Origin: Streptomyces marianii
GTDB taxonomy: Bacteria > Actinomycetota > Actinomycetes > Streptomycetales > Streptomycetaceae
Length of the DNA: 64,000 bases
Direction of reading: 5' to 3'
NCBI RefSeq assembly: GCF_005795905.1
Contig: NZ_VAWE01000001.1
Location: 3,828,001 to 3,892,000 of the forward strand
Shown: positions 9,654 to 19,311 of the stretch, piece after piece
Numbering within the stretch: the first letter of the stretch is position 1
Layout: each line of letters begins with the position of its first letter
Program-made: the position numbers and the translations under genes
Notes under the pieces: model-generated
Database searches by the model: none
What the model saw: only the letters and a program-made list of their open reading frames with translations
What the model was told of the DNA's origin: nothing

Positions 9654-10322
9654 TCACTGCGCCGCGGGAGCCCTCCGCAACCCGAGCGGTCCCGCGATCT
9701 CCTCCGCCATCACGCGCCCCGCCTCCTCGGCGAGGTCGTCCTCGGCGAGGTCCTCGTCGGTGTCCAGCCCGTCCAGTTCCTGCAACGGCTGGTCGAGGCG
9801 CACATGGGAGACCAGTGACTGCAGCGCGCGCAGCGTCGCCGAGGCGGTCGGGCCCCAGTTGGAGAAGTAGGAGAACTGCCACCACCACAGCGCCTCGGTC
9901 GTGCGGCCCGCGCGGTAGTGGGCGAGGCCGTGGCGCAGGTCGGTGACGATGTCCGCGAGGTTGTCGGAGATCCGGAACGGCACCGGTGCCTTGCGGGGCT
10001 CGTAGGGGTCGAAGACCTCGGAGAAGACGTCGACCGGGTCGAGAAGCCGGGCGAACCGCTCGCGCAGGTCGTCCACGTCCACGTCCGGTCCGGTGTCCGT
10101 TTCGTAGCGCTCCTCGGGGACGATGTCCGCGTGGGCGCCCAGCCGGCCGCCCGCGAGCAGCAACTGGGAGACCTCCAGCAGCAGGAACGGCACGGCGCTG
10201 TCCGGCTCGTCACCCCGCGCCACCTCGGTGGTGGCCACGATGAAGCTCTCGATCGAGTCGGCGATCTGGACCGCGAAGTCGTCCGGGTCCTGCGTGACGG
10301 AGTGCAGCGTTGCGTCAGACAT
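9654..10322 (-). CDS. DUF5063 domain-containing protein
   Basis: 222 residues starting [19 protein letters not shown]. The ATG overlaps the recR stop by 8 bases, so it is translationally coupled to recR. Mostly helical acidic protein with the conserved [17 protein letters not shown] and [25 protein letters not shown] segments that mark the DUF5063 family. Function unknown; the conserved position after recR suggests a housekeeping role. Confidence 0.85.
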   Translation of the reverse strand: MSDATLHSVTQDPDDFAVQIADSIESFIVATTEVARGDEPDSAVPFLLLEVSQLLLAGGRLGAHADIVPEERYETDTGPDVDVDDLRERFARLLDPVDVFSEVFDPYEPRKAPVPFRISDNLADIVTDLRHGLAHYRAGRTTEALWWWQFSYFSNWGPTASATLRALQSLVSHVRLDQPLQELDGLDTDEDLAEDDLAEEAGRVMAEEIAGPLGLRRAPAAQ

Positions 10323-10914
10323 CGAGAAGTCGTCTCCCCTCGAAGGCACGCCCGAGCGTGACCTCGTCGGCGTATTCCAGATCGCCGCCAACGGGAAGCC
10401 CGCTGGCGAGACGCGTCACCTTCAGCCCCATGGGCTTGACCATGCGCGCCAGGTACGTGGCGGTCGCCTCGCCCTCGAGATTCGGGTCGGTCGCCAGGAT
10501 CAGCTCGGTGACCGTGCCGTCCGCGAGCCTCGCGAGAAGCTCGCGGATGCGCAGGTCGTCCGGGCCGACGCCTTCGATCGGGCTGATCGCGCCGCCCAGT
10601 ACGTGGTAGCGACCGCGGAACTCCCGGGTCCGCTCGATCGCGACGACGTCCTTGGGCTCCTCGACCACGCAGATGACCGCCGGTTCGCGGCGCGCGTCCC
10701 GACAGATGGTGCACTGCTCCTGCTGCGCGACGTTCCCGCACACCGCGCAGAAGCGGACCTTGTCCTTCACCTCGAGCAGCGCGTGCGCGAGGCGCCGGAC
10801 GTCGGCCGGCTCGGCCTGGAGGATGTGGAAGGCGATCCGCTGCGCGCTCTTGGGACCGACGCCGGGCAGCCTGCCCAGTTCGTCGATGAGGTCCTGAACC
10901 ACGCCTTCGTACAA
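10315..10914 (-). CDS. recR: Recombination protein RecR
   Basis: 199 residues, standard length. N-terminal helix-hairpin-helix ([21 protein letters not shown]), zinc finger [16 protein letters not shown], Toprim domain ([14 protein letters not shown] through [21 protein letters not shown]), and the C-terminal [23 protein letters not shown] motif. It acts with RecO/RecF in loading RecA at gaps. The start appears to be TTG at 10914, preceded by GAGAGAGG. Confidence 0.96.
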   Translation of the reverse strand: MYEGVVQDLIDELGRLPGVGPKSAQRIAFHILQAEPADVRRLAHALLEVKDKVRFCAVCGNVAQQEQCTICRDARREPAVICVVEEPKDVVAIERTREFRGRYHVLGGAISPIEGVGPDDLRIRELLARLADGTVTELILATDPNLEGEATATYLARMVKPMGLKVTRLASGLPVGGDLEYADEVTLGRAFEGRRLLDV

Positions 10915-10997
10915 CGGAACGCCTCTCTCGGAATTGCTTCGGTGGTTACGGTAGTTGGTCTGGTCCGACCAGGGTCAAGACCGGCGCGGAAAGGGCG

Positions 10998-11339
10998 TCA
11001 GAAGGGGAGTCCGGGGATCCCGCCGCCGCCGAGCCCCTGGGCGAGCGGGCCCAGCTTCTGCTGCTGCAGCTGCTGTGCGTTCTCGTTCGCGGCCTGGACG
11101 GCGGCGACCACGAGATCGGCGAGGGTCTCGGTGTCGTCCGGGTCGACTGCCTTGGGGTCGATGACGAGGCCGCGCAGCTCGCCGGAGCCGGTGACGGTCG
11201 CCGTCACGAGACCGCCGCCCGCCTGGCCTTCGACCTCCATCACCGCCAGCTCCTCCTGCGCGCGGGCGAGGTCCTGCTGCATCTTCTGGGCCTGCTGAAG
11301 CAACTGCTGCATATTGGGCTGGCCACCACCGGGAATCAC
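10998..11339 (-). CDS. YbaB/EbfC family nucleoid-associated protein
   Basis: 113 residues from GTG 11339, chosen because AGGAG lies 8-9 bases upstream. The protein starts with [20 protein letters not shown], then a coiled-coil helix, the strand region [21 protein letters not shown], and a second helix rich in Gln. Homologues are dimeric DNA-binding proteins found beside recR. It sits 83 bases before recR in the same direction. A more distal ATG at 11354 is possible. Confidence 0.93.
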   Translation of the reverse strand: MIPGGGQPNMQQLLQQAQKMQQDLARAQEELAVMEVEGQAGGGLVTATVTGSGELRGLVIDPKAVDPDDTETLADLVVAAVQAANENAQQLQQQKLGPLAQGLGGGGIPGLPF

Positions 11340-11700
11340 GGTCACTCCTGGCATTTCGACGTCGATTGTTCGGTAAACCGAGCCTACGTGGTCGGGGGAC
11401 GGCGCGCCCCGCCCACTGGGCACCAACTCTTTCGAGTGACTTCCGCGCGGGAAGGCGCATCCTTCCCCTACCGGATCAGGACGCTCGTGCGGGCGGAATT
11501 ACCGGCATTCCGCTCCCCCGGCCCACCGTTCGGCGGTAGGAAGAAGCCTGCACACCAGAACCCCACGTACACCGCACGTCACGCAGGGTTGGCAGGACTG
11601 CGCCGACGCCGCGTACCGACGTTGTCCGCAGTCGCCGCCGCAGTCACGCACAGCCGCAGTCACGCACCCGTAGTAACGCAGAGCGCAGAGGAGTGCCCCG
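11340..11700. other. Divergent promoter region between ybaB and the SLATT gene
   Basis: 361 bases with no coding frame I trust. CGCAGTCACGCAC-like repeats (two near 11640-11668, with a third degenerate copy) lie shortly before the SLATT gene start; they may be regulatory but I do not recognise them. Confidence 0.45.
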
Positions 11701-12483
11701 GTGAGTCAGCCGGAGATGCAGCCTGGGGGGTCGGCCCGGGAGGAGGACGGGGCCGGGGTCCCGGAGACCGGCGGCGCCCCGGACTCCGGAAGCATCCCGG
11801 GTCGCGACCGCGGCCGCGACCTGGCCGGCCGGCCGTTTCCGCTCGGCGACTGGGGCGAGCCGGCGGAACGCCTCGACGAGCTGTACCGCTGGGTGGAGGC
11901 CAACGCGCTGCGGACCGCGGACTGGTATCTGGCCGACCGGGTACGCAAACGCCGCGCGGCTCGTGCGCTGCGCGTCGGCACGGCTCTGGGGGTGATCGCG
12001 GGGGCGGCGCTGCCCCTGCTGGACCTGACGGGAGTGCTGGCCGACGCTGCGGGTTGGGGGTATCTGTCGTTGCTGCTGGGCGCCGCCTGTGTGGCCTGCG
12101 ACCGGTACTTCGGCCTGACCTCGGGCTGGACGAGGGACATGGCCGCGGCGCAGGCGGTGCACCGCAGACTCCAGGGCCTTCAGTTCGACTGGGCCTCCGA
12201 GAGCGTCCGCGAGGTGCTCGGCCCCACGGAGGGCACGGCGAGCGAGGCGGCGGAGCGCTGTCTCACCGTGCTGCGCCGCTTCTCGGAGGACCTGACGGAA
12301 CTGGTCCGCGCCGAGACGGCCGACTGGATGCTCGAATTCCGGGCCGGTCCGGCCCCGCTGCTGATGCAGTCGGCACCGGTGCCGTCGCGCCCCGACCACA
12401 GCCACCCGTCGGGCCGCTTCCCCCTGCCGCACCCGCCCACCCGGCCGAACATGCCGAGGCAGCGCCCGCCGGAGGCGCGCTAG
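11701..12483 (+). CDS. SLATT domain-containing membrane protein
   Basis: 260 residues, GTG start after GAGGAG. The central part has LYRWVEANALRTADWYLADRVRKRRAARALR followed by two closely spaced membrane helices (VGTALGVIAGAALPLLDLTG and GYLSLLLGAACVACDRYFG), then a cytoplasmic helical tail with VHRRLQGLQFDWAS. This matches the SLATT fold, two membrane helices with a cytosolic helical region. SLATT proteins have been proposed as pore-forming effectors in nucleotide-signalling systems, but no nucleotide cyclase is nearby. It is the last conserved chromosomal gene before the island. Confidence 0.78.
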   Translation: MSQPEMQPGGSAREEDGAGVPETGGAPDSGSIPGRDRGRDLAGRPFPLGDWGEPAERLDELYRWVEANALRTADWYLADRVRKRRAARALRVGTALGVIAGAALPLLDLTGVLADAAGWGYLSLLLGAACVACDRYFGLTSGWTRDMAAAQAVHRRLQGLQFDWASESVREVLGPTEGTASEAAERCLTVLRRFSEDLTELVRAETADWMLEFRAGPAPLLMQSAPVPSRPDHSHPSGRFPLPHPPTRPNMPRQRPPEAR

Positions 12484-12518
12484 CCAGTCCGGTTCCTGGG
12501 ACGGGCACAGGCGTACTG

Positions 12519-12950
12519 GCCTCCCCATCGAATGCCTCTACTCCCTCAAGGAGCACAAGCAACACCAGGACAAGGAGCGCGAGACCACAGAATCAACCTG
12601 GCAAGACGGCGGCCTCGTCTTCACCACCCCTACCGGCCGGCCTCTCGACCCGGCCAACCTCACCCGCCGCTTCCGCAGCTTCCTCAACCGGGCCGGCCTC
12701 CGCCGCATCCGCTTCCACGACCTCCGCCACTCGACCGCCACCCTGCTCCTGGAACAGGGCGTCGAACTCGTCGTGATCAAGGAACTCCTCGGCCACGCCC
12801 ACATCGGCGTCACCGCCGGCGTCTACGCCCACGCCCGACTCCGACTCCAACGCCAAGCCATCGGCACCCTCGGCAACGCCCTCGGCACAACCGACGACGA
12901 CCCCGACGATCCGCCCTCGACAGCAGTCGGGCGCTGGCGTTGCCGTCAAT
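12519..12950 (+). pseudogene. Integrase C-terminal remnant (module E5)
   Basis: Starts abruptly 36 bases after the SLATT stop at a point matching residue about 291 of the intact integrase at 30986. Readable in one frame through [66 protein letters not shown]. It retains HDLRH, GHAHIG and the Tyr, but lacks the DNA-binding half and the first catalytic Arg. The stop that ends the other copies is changed (CTGGCG instead of CTGACG). One half of the repeat GTTGCCGTCA follows at 12939-12948. Confidence 0.85.
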
Positions 12951-12984
12951 CCACGCCCTCCGCCAGCGCCCGACCGAGCGATCG

Positions 12985-13114
12985 TCACCCGCAACGCCCG
13001 GGCGAACTCCGCCGTCGTCCCGCCGCGCTCAAACCGCTCGGCCGCCTCCAGCCTCAACCGCTCACGCGCCGCCTGCTCCTGCGGCGTGTACCCACCCACC
13101 TGCGCATACCTCAT
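12985..13114 (-). pseudogene. IS630-type transposase N-terminal fragment
   Basis: Minus-strand reading from ATG 13114 gives MRYAQVGGYTPQEQAARERL followed by RLEAAERFERGGTTAEFARALRVT, the helix-turn-helix start typical of IS630-family transposases in Streptomyces. After about 43 residues the similarity stops at the edge of the integrase remnant. Fragment only. Confidence 0.55.
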
Positions 13115-13159
13115 CCCCACGGCATACCGCAGGGATCACGAACCGTCAGCAGTCATGAC

Positions 13160-14679
13160 GGGTCTTCGAATTTAGTGGGGGGTGCGGCGGTGACGGGCGC
13201 GCTCGCCGGTCACGCTGTGTGAGGTGGTTGGGGTGCGGGCGCCCTGGACGCAAGGAGCCCGCGGGCCTTCGTGATCATGGTTGTTGTCTAGGCAACCGAT
13301 CATGAAACCCCACGGGCTTGAACAGCGACGATACCGGCATCAACGAAGCGGCAACGCGACTTCTGGGGCTGGAGGGGGTGAGTGTGACGCAGGTCAAGGA
13401 CGACGGGGCGGGCGGTTCGACGGTGTACGTGGTCACGAGCGAGGACTCCGCCCGGGCCTGCCCCTCGTGCGGGGTCTTCGCCACCCGGCTGAAGGACTAC
13501 CGCACCACCCGGCCCCGGCACCTGCCCTGCGGTGGACGCCCTGTGAGTATCCGGTGGCGCAAGGCACGCTGGTACTGCGCCGAACCCGCGTGCGAGCGCG
13601 GCTCGTTCACCGAGGCGATCCACGCGGTGCCCGCCGGGATGCGCACCACCACCGCCCTGCGCCGGGCGGCGGGGGCCGCGGTCTGCGACGGATCCCGCAC
13701 CGTCGTGCAGGCCGGCCGCGACCTGTCCTTGAGCTGGCCCATCGTGCAGCGATGCTTTGAGGACTACGCCGCGACGGTCCTGCCCGAGACGCCGCCCGCG
13801 ACCGAGGCGGTCGGGATCGACGAGACCCGGCGGGGCAAGCCGGTCTGGGCCCAGAACCCGGCCACGCAGAAGTGGGAACTGGTCGCGGACGCCTGGCACA
13901 TCGGCTTCGTCGACGCGATCGGCGGGCAAGGACTGTTCGGGCAGGTCGAAGGCCGCAACGCCACCTCGGTCGCCGACTGGCTCAGCTCCCAGCCCGCATC
14001 CTGGCGGGCACAGGTGCGCTACGTCGCCATCGACCTGTGTTCCACCTTCCGCGCCGCCGTCCACCGTGCCCTGCCGCACGCGACCGTGGTCGTCGACTGC
14101 TTCCACATCGTGCAACTCGCCCAGCGCCACCTCGCCGACCTGCGCCGACGCCTCACCTGGCGGCAGCACGGCCGCCGGGCCCGCAAGGGCGACGGCATCT
14201 ACACCGTCCGCAAACTCCTGCGCCGCAACAAAGAAGACCTCACCGAAGACCAACGCCTCCTCCTGAAGACCGAGTTGGAGTACATGGGTACCTACGGCCG
14301 GCAGATCCACGCGGCCTGGCAGGCCAAGGAACTCCTGCGCGACCTCCTCGGCCTGGCCGTCAGCCGCACCCACCACGCCCCCGACCGCTCCGCGATCTCC
14401 GCCGCCCGCCACCGCTTCTTCACCCACGTCGCCGACCACGCCCACCTGCACGAACTCCTCACCCTCGCCGAGACCATCGAGCAGTGGTGGGACGGCATCG
14501 AGACCTACCTGACCACCGGCATCACCAACGCCGCCTCCGAAGGCAACAACCGCCTCATCAAGCTCGAAGCGCGTAACGCCTTCGGCTTCCGCAACCGCGC
14601 CAACCAGCGCCTACGCTCACGCTGTGCGACCACCCGCCGGAGCCGACGGCAGGCGCACCCCCACTAAATTCGAAGACCC
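13160..14679 (+). mobile_element. Complete ISL3-family insertion sequence with 8-bp target duplication
   Basis: 1520 bp. Perfect 22-bp terminal inverted repeats, beginning GGGTCTTCGAATTTAGTGGG at 13160 and ending with its complement at 14679. The direct repeat GTCATGAC flanks both sides (13152-13159 and 14680-14687); 8-bp duplications are usual for ISL3. Intact ends and transposase suggest a recent insertion. Confidence 0.95.
13318..14667 (+). CDS. ISL3 family transposase
   Basis: 449 residues. N-terminal zinc-binding region (CPSCGVF, then CAEPACERGSF), a helix-turn-helix (LSLSWPIVQRCFEDYA), and the DDE nuclease domain with AVGIDETRRGKP, VRYVAIDLCSTFRAAVHRALP, VVVDCFHIVQLA and the distal NAASEGNNRLIKLEARNAFGFRN motif. 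The TAA stop lies inside the right inverted repeat. The reading frame opens at TTG 13318; GTG 13381 is an alternative start. Confidence 0.92.
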   Translation: MNSDDTGINEAATRLLGLEGVSVTQVKDDGAGGSTVYVVTSEDSARACPSCGVFATRLKDYRTTRPRHLPCGGRPVSIRWRKARWYCAEPACERGSFTEAIHAVPAGMRTTTALRRAAGAAVCDGSRTVVQAGRDLSLSWPIVQRCFEDYAATVLPETPPATEAVGIDETRRGKPVWAQNPATQKWELVADAWHIGFVDAIGGQGLFGQVEGRNATSVADWLSSQPASWRAQVRYVAIDLCSTFRAAVHRALPHATVVVDCFHIVQLAQRHLADLRRRLTWRQHGRRARKGDGIYTVRKLLRRNKEDLTEDQRLLLKTELEYMGTYGRQIHAAWQAKELLRDLLGLAVSRTHHAPDRSAISAARHRFFTHVADHAHLHELLTLAETIEQWWDGIETYLTTGITNAASEGNNRLIKLEARNAFGFRNRANQRLRSRCATTRRSRRQAHPH

Positions 14680-14818
14680 GTCATGACAGCACTACGAGTT
14701 CAACCTGAGTAAAGGATCGAGGTCAAGCTCACCAATTCGCGACACACCCGCACGACAGGCATTCCGTATCGCTTTGACAGTCAGAATTGACCATATGGAG
14801 GAAGAAGCCGCCCCCCTG

Positions 14819-16363
14819 ATGACGAAACGCCAGAAGATGACTGTCGCGGCGACGGGACTCGGAATTTTCATGGTGTTCACGGACGTCAATATCGTCAATG
14901 TGGCGCTGCCCAGCATCCAGGAGGCGTTCACAACAGGCGAGGAGGGAATTCAGTGGGTTGTCGCTGGGTACAGCCTCGGCATGGTCGCCATGCTGATGAG
15001 CACCGCCTCGCTGGGTGACCGCTATGGCCGCCGGCGCGGATTTCTCGCCGGGGTTACGGTGTTCACCGTGTCCTCTGCACTCTGTGCACTGGCGACGAGC
15101 CTTACGGCACTCACCGCGTTGCGGGTCGTCCAGGGCGTGGGAGCAGCGTTCGTCACCTCCTTGTCGCTCGCCCTACTGAGCGCGGCGTTCCCTGATCCGA
15201 AGGAAAAGACGAAGGCGATCGCCGCATGGATGGCCGTGGGGATGGTCGGTGCATCCGCGGCTCCGACGCTGGGCGGTGTCCTGGTCCAGTTCTTCGACTG
15301 GGGGAGTGTGTTCGCCGTGAACGTTCCCGTGGGTGCGGCTGTCATCGTGCTCACGGTGATCTACGTCACGGAGTCGCGGGATCCACAGGCGCCCCGGCTG
15401 GACTGGTCCGGACAGGTCACTTTCATCCCGGCGGTCGCCTTGCTGGCACTCGCGATCATCCAAGCACCGCGGGCCGGGTGGACGTCTGCGGCGATCTGGG
15501 CAGCGTTGCTGGGCGCATCGGCGTGCATGGGGTTGTTCGTCCACTTCGAGCGCCGGACCGCGGTCCCGCTGATCGATCTCAGCCTGTTCGGCGACCCCGT
15601 GTACAGGTCGGCCTTGGTGGTCTACTTCCTCGTGATGTCCTGCTTCTTCGGGGTGCTGATCCTGACCACGCAGTACCTCCAGGATGTGCACGACTTCTCC
15701 CCACTGCTGGCAGGGATGTTGATCTTCCCCGTCCCGGTGGCCTTCGGGTCAGCCTCGCTGCTCGCGGGCGCGGCCGTGAACAAGTGGGGTCCCCGCCGGC
15801 CGACACTGGCCTGTCTGGGAGCCGTAATCGCGGGACTGCTGGTGACCGCCGCGGGCTTGGGGAGCATGCTGCCCGTGGTGGTGGCCGGTCTGGCACTCTT
15901 CGGCGCGGGATCTGGCGGTTGTGCCACACCACTGCTGGTCCTCGGCATGACGCATGTCCCCCAGCATCGTGCCGGCATGGCAGCGGGCCTCGTCAATCTA
16001 CAGCGGTCAATGGGGAGCATTTTCGGTGTTGCCTTCCTGGGGTCGATTCTCGCAGCCTGGCTGAGCCTGTCGCTCCCGGGCAGCCTCACGGCCTACGTGC
16101 CTGATCGCGCGGTACGCCAGGCGGTTGCGTCAGCGATCATTGACAGCGCGAACCCGCACGCCCATCCGGCCTTCATCGGGCCTGGCCGCCCGCTGAAGCA
16201 CCTCCTTCCCGGTCAGGCTCGTGCGATCGTCCGGGCTGCCGACGAGGACTTCATCGGCGGCATCCGGATTGCTCTGGGAACCGCCGTGGTGCTTCTGGCA
16301 GGAGCATTCGCCCTCAGTTGGAGGCGCTTCCCCACACAAGGCAGGGCTGATTCAGAGTCCTGA
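14819..16363 (+). CDS. MFS transporter, DHA2-type drug/proton antiporter family
   Basis: 514 residues from ATG 14819, preceded by GGAGGA; the frame also holds ATG 14795 and TTG 14774. The sequence is membrane helices throughout with the MFS loop signature LGDRYGRRRGFLAG after helix 2 and the long 14-helix layout of DHA2 exporters. Helix 1 contains FMVFTDVNIVNVALPSIQ, with the Asp conserved in this group. GC content is lower than in the flanking chromosome. Cargo of the island between two damaged insertion sequences; substrate unknown. Confidence 0.87.
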   Translation: MTKRQKMTVAATGLGIFMVFTDVNIVNVALPSIQEAFTTGEEGIQWVVAGYSLGMVAMLMSTASLGDRYGRRRGFLAGVTVFTVSSALCALATSLTALTALRVVQGVGAAFVTSLSLALLSAAFPDPKEKTKAIAAWMAVGMVGASAAPTLGGVLVQFFDWGSVFAVNVPVGAAVIVLTVIYVTESRDPQAPRLDWSGQVTFIPAVALLALAIIQAPRAGWTSAAIWAALLGASACMGLFVHFERRTAVPLIDLSLFGDPVYRSALVVYFLVMSCFFGVLILTTQYLQDVHDFSPLLAGMLIFPVPVAFGSASLLAGAAVNKWGPRRPTLACLGAVIAGLLVTAAGLGSMLPVVVAGLALFGAGSGGCATPLLVLGMTHVPQHRAGMAAGLVNLQRSMGSIFGVAFLGSILAAWLSLSLPGSLTAYVPDRAVRQAVASAIIDSANPHAHPAFIGPGRPLKHLLPGQARAIVRAADEDFIGGIRIALGTAVVLLAGAFALSWRRFPTQGRADSES

Positions 16364-16379
16364 TGATCATGTGTCGCTG

Positions 16380-16467
16380 CAGGTTAACCCGGATGGCTCG
16401 TCGTCCAACAGCAGCACGAGGGGCGTCGCTCGTCGAAGTCGACCCACCAGACTTCGCCGCGTTGCAT
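16380..16467 (-). pseudogene. MazF/PemK-type toxin N-terminal fragment, frameshifted
   Basis: From ATG 16467, preceded by GGAGG, the minus strand reads MQRGEVWWVDFDERRP, the conserved start of MazF/PemK endoribonuclease toxins. After the Pro the frame is lost; a single added base would give PVVLLLDDEPSG, so the gene died by a 1-base deletion and is truncated as well. Confidence 0.6.
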
Positions 16468-16557
16468 GTGTCCTCCTGGCACGAGACGGCGGGCGAACGC
16501 TGCGTGCCCCGAGCGGGGCACGGAAGGGATGCGGCCCCGTCTACACACGTCGTGACC

Positions 16558-17364
16558 GAGGGGGTGGTGAAGACGGGTGCGGATCCGGATCCGGCCGACG
16601 CTGTGGCTGCTGAGCCTGAGGCGGTGCCGGTGCCGGTGGAGCGGGGTGGGCCGGTGGAGTTCGAGCGGGTGGTGCCTGCAAGTGGGAATCTACAGGTCGC
16701 GGGCAAGCAGGTCTGGCTCGGTCCGGCCCGGTCGGGGCTGACGGTGACGTTCTGGGCCGACACGCGGGTGATCCACCTGCTGATCGCCGGGTCGAGGGTC
16801 AAGTCGGTGCGGTCACACCTGTCGGTTGCCGATCTGGCTCGGCTGGCGACCCGGGGAAGGCGTGCGGCGGGTCCGTCGCCGCTGCCGACGGGTGACGGTG
16901 CCGCGTTCGAGGTGGATCGGACGGTGAACAGCCACGAGCTGGTGGGCCTGGGAGGGCGGCAGGTGCTGGCGGCGGAGATCCTCGGTGGTCGCCGGGTGAA
17001 CGTCCGTATCGACGTGGCCACGTTGTCGTTCTTCGATCCGTCCTCGAGGGAGCTGCTGCGGGTGCGGCCCAACCCGCTCACCAGCGAAGAGGTGCAGCGG
17101 TTGAACGGTCTGCGGCCTGCGGGCCTGCCGCCTCGGCCCCGGGTGGAGCCGGTGCGGGTGCAGCGACGGGTCAGCGCGGTCGGCACGGTCATGGTCTGCC
17201 GGCAGAGGCTTTCCCTCGGCCTCCCGTACGCAGGCCGGAACATCACCGTGCACGCGGCGGAGTCGACTCTCACGGTCGAGCTGGACGGCCAGGTCCGGGT
17301 CATTCGACGCACCACCGACATCCCCGTCCGCCACGTGAAGGCGAACAAGGACTCTGTTGCTTAA
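16558..17364 (+). pseudogene. IS481-family transposase C-terminal fragment
   Basis: The frame contains GPVEFERVVPASGNLQVAGK, WLGPARSGLTVTFWADTRVI, AEILGGRRVNVRIDVATLSFFD, and PVRVQRRVSAVGTVMV, a repeated beta domain typical of the C-terminal third of long IS481 transposases in Streptomyces. The catalytic DDE core is absent, and the frame runs upstream into unrelated sequence overlapping the dead mazF. Confidence 0.7.
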
Positions 17365-17371
17365 TTCGGGT

Positions 17372-17938
17372 TCAGGCGGTGAGTTTGTAGGCGAGGCGCT
17401 CGAGGCGACTGGTGCGGACCCGGCGGAGGGGATGGTCGGTCCAGTGGGCGTCGAGCCGGATGATGTTGATCGCGGTGGCAGAGAAGGCGTGCTGGAGGCG
17501 GACTTTCTGCAGGCCGCGGTAGCGGGCCCGGCGCAGGCCGGTGATGTCCAGGGCCTGGTTGACGGTGCCCTCGATGCCCGCTATGAGCGCGTACTTGTCC
17601 TTCCAGGTCTTGGTCTTCTGCTCCGTGCGGGCTCGCGCGAGGGCCTCGTGGGCTTCCTTCGGGCGGAGGGTGAGCATGCGGGAGCCACGAACTGAGGTGG
17701 TGCAGCGTTTCTGCGAGGGGCATGCCCGGCAGTCCCACCGGTCGAACTCGACGACGATGGCGTCCAGTCCGTGCTGGGTGACGGGATGCCAGCCGATGCT
17801 GGTGGATCCTTCGGGGCAGCGGACGGTTCGGGTCGTCCAGTCGATGCGGAAGCTGCTCTTGTCGAAGCCTTCGGCGGCTCTGGCCTGCGGGGAGTGGTCG
17901 GCCATCAGCGGGGTGACCATGGTGATGCCGTCCTTCGT
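17372..17938 (-). pseudogene. IS1182-type transposase C-terminal fragment
   Basis: About 185 residues. Contains the Cys-rich motif CPEGSTSIGW...WDCRACPSQKRCTTS and EGTVNQALDITGLRRARYRGLQKVRLQHAFSA, typical of the C-terminal half of IS1182/IS5-like DDE transposases. It ends normally at 17372 but has no N-terminal half; homology stops where the integrase remnant begins at about 17945. Confidence 0.75.
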
Positions 17939-17944
17939 TGTCCC

Positions 17945-18728
17945 CTTCGACGGTGACGTACGTGCACTCGGTCCTCAAGTCCGCCCTCGAACACGCTGTC
18001 CGCGAAGACGAACTGCCCCGCAACATCGCCCGGAACGTCAAGGCCACCGCACCCCGGCCCAGGCGCTTCCGGCCCCTCACTGCGACAGAAGCCCGCCGGT
18101 TCCTCGACGTAGACCGCGGCGACCGGCTCCACGCCCTGCATGAACTCGCCCTCCGCACCGCTCCGCAAGGGCGAACTGCTCGGCTTCCACTGGGAAGACC
18201 TCGACCTCACCACCCGAACGGCCAGCATCCGCCGCTCGCTCCAGCGCACCCGCACCTGCGGCCTCACTCATCTGCCCACCAAGACCCGGGCCTCCGAGCG
18301 CCGTATCGCGCTCCCGACCGAATGCATCCGTTCCCTCAAGAGGCACCAGGAGCGCCAGGACAAGGAGCGAGAGACCAGCAGGGACGGACTGGAGCGACAG
18401 CGGGCTCGTATTCACCACGCCGACTGGCCGGCCTCTCGACCCTGCCAACCTCACCCGCCGCTTCCGCAGCTTCCTCATCCGGGCCGGCTTCCGCCGCATC
18501 CGCTTCCACGACCTCCGGCACTCGACCGCCACTCTGCTCCTGGAACAGGGAGTCGACCTCGTCGTGATCAAGGAACTCCTCGGCCACGCCCGCATCGGCG
18601 TCACCGCCGGCGCCTACGCCCACGTACGCCTCCGCCTCCAACGCCAGGCGATCGACACCCTGGGCGACGCACTCGGCCTTACCGACGACGACCTCCACGA
18701 CCCACCCGCCGCAGCCGTCGTCCGCTGA
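17945..18728 (+). pseudogene. Integrase remnant with two frameshifts (module E4)
   Basis: Homologous to the intact integrase from its residue about 171 to the end. Frame 1 gives TYVHSVLKSALEHAVREDELPRNIARNV; after about 18145 it continues in another frame ([20 protein letters not shown]), and after about 18400 in the third ([20 protein letters not shown] to the TGA at 18728). Its first base abuts the IS1182 fragment. A single GTTGCCGTCA lies at 18730-18739, and a hairpin follows. Confidence 0.88.
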
Positions 18729-18747
18729 CGTTGCCGTCAAACACCCC

Positions 18748-18783
18748 TGACGCCCCACCGGAAAGTAATCCGGCGGGGCGTCA
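18748..18783. terminator. Hairpin between E4 integrase remnant and immunity gene
   Basis: TGACGCCCCACCGG pairs with CCGGCGGGGCGTCA across an 8-base loop with one mismatch. Equivalent hairpins lie at the same place in modules E1, E2 and (degenerate) E3. Confidence 0.75.
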
Positions 18784-18846
18784 GACTTACTGATGAAATC
18801 CTAGGGCTGCCATCGAATTCTCTTCATTTCAACAGCCACAATCGGG

Positions 18847-19311
18847 TCACGATGGCGATTTGATTCGCTCGACCTCTCGACGGATCGGGCCAATCCGGGG
18901 AACTCGATCCCACCACCATTCCCCATTCGATCGCTCACCGCCATCGAGACGACGAACAGTTTCAGATTCATCAATTTCAGTGAACTGCATGAATCTGGAG
19001 TCGACATCATCGAGCGCCCGCCTGAATCCCCCAAGGAAATCCGAGTCGATGTTTTTCATGCCACGAGAGACGAAGCTCCTGAGCACGAGGGCGGCAATCA
19101 AGTCATAGACACCCCACACCGTCCTGTCCGAATCGGGTAGCCCAATCTCCGCCTCAATCCTGAGAACGTGATTGCGCCAGCTCTCCAGCAGCTCAACCAG
19201 CCCTAGGGCCCGCTCCGGGGCGACTGGAACTGAGACGCCCTCCAGTCGACGGATATCCATATCCGTCAGGAAGCATCCGAGCCATTCGCCTCGTTCGCTT
19301 GCATTCATCAT
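18847..19311 (-). CDS. Probable immunity protein of displaced toxin cassette E4
   Basis: 154 residues starting MMNASERGEWLGCFLTDMDI. It starts at the base after the stop of the toxin tip (TGA then ATGATG), the tight coupling expected of a toxin-immunity pair. Acidic, mainly helical, no signal or membrane segment; no family recognised. Base composition is clearly less GC-rich than the chromosome. The immunity role is inferred only from position. Confidence 0.65.
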   Translation of the reverse strand: MMNASERGEWLGCFLTDMDIRRLEGVSVPVAPERALGLVELLESWRNHVLRIEAEIGLPDSDRTVWGVYDLIAALVLRSFVSRGMKNIDSDFLGGFRRALDDVDSRFMQFTEIDESETVRRLDGGERSNGEWWWDRVPRIGPIRREVERIKSPS

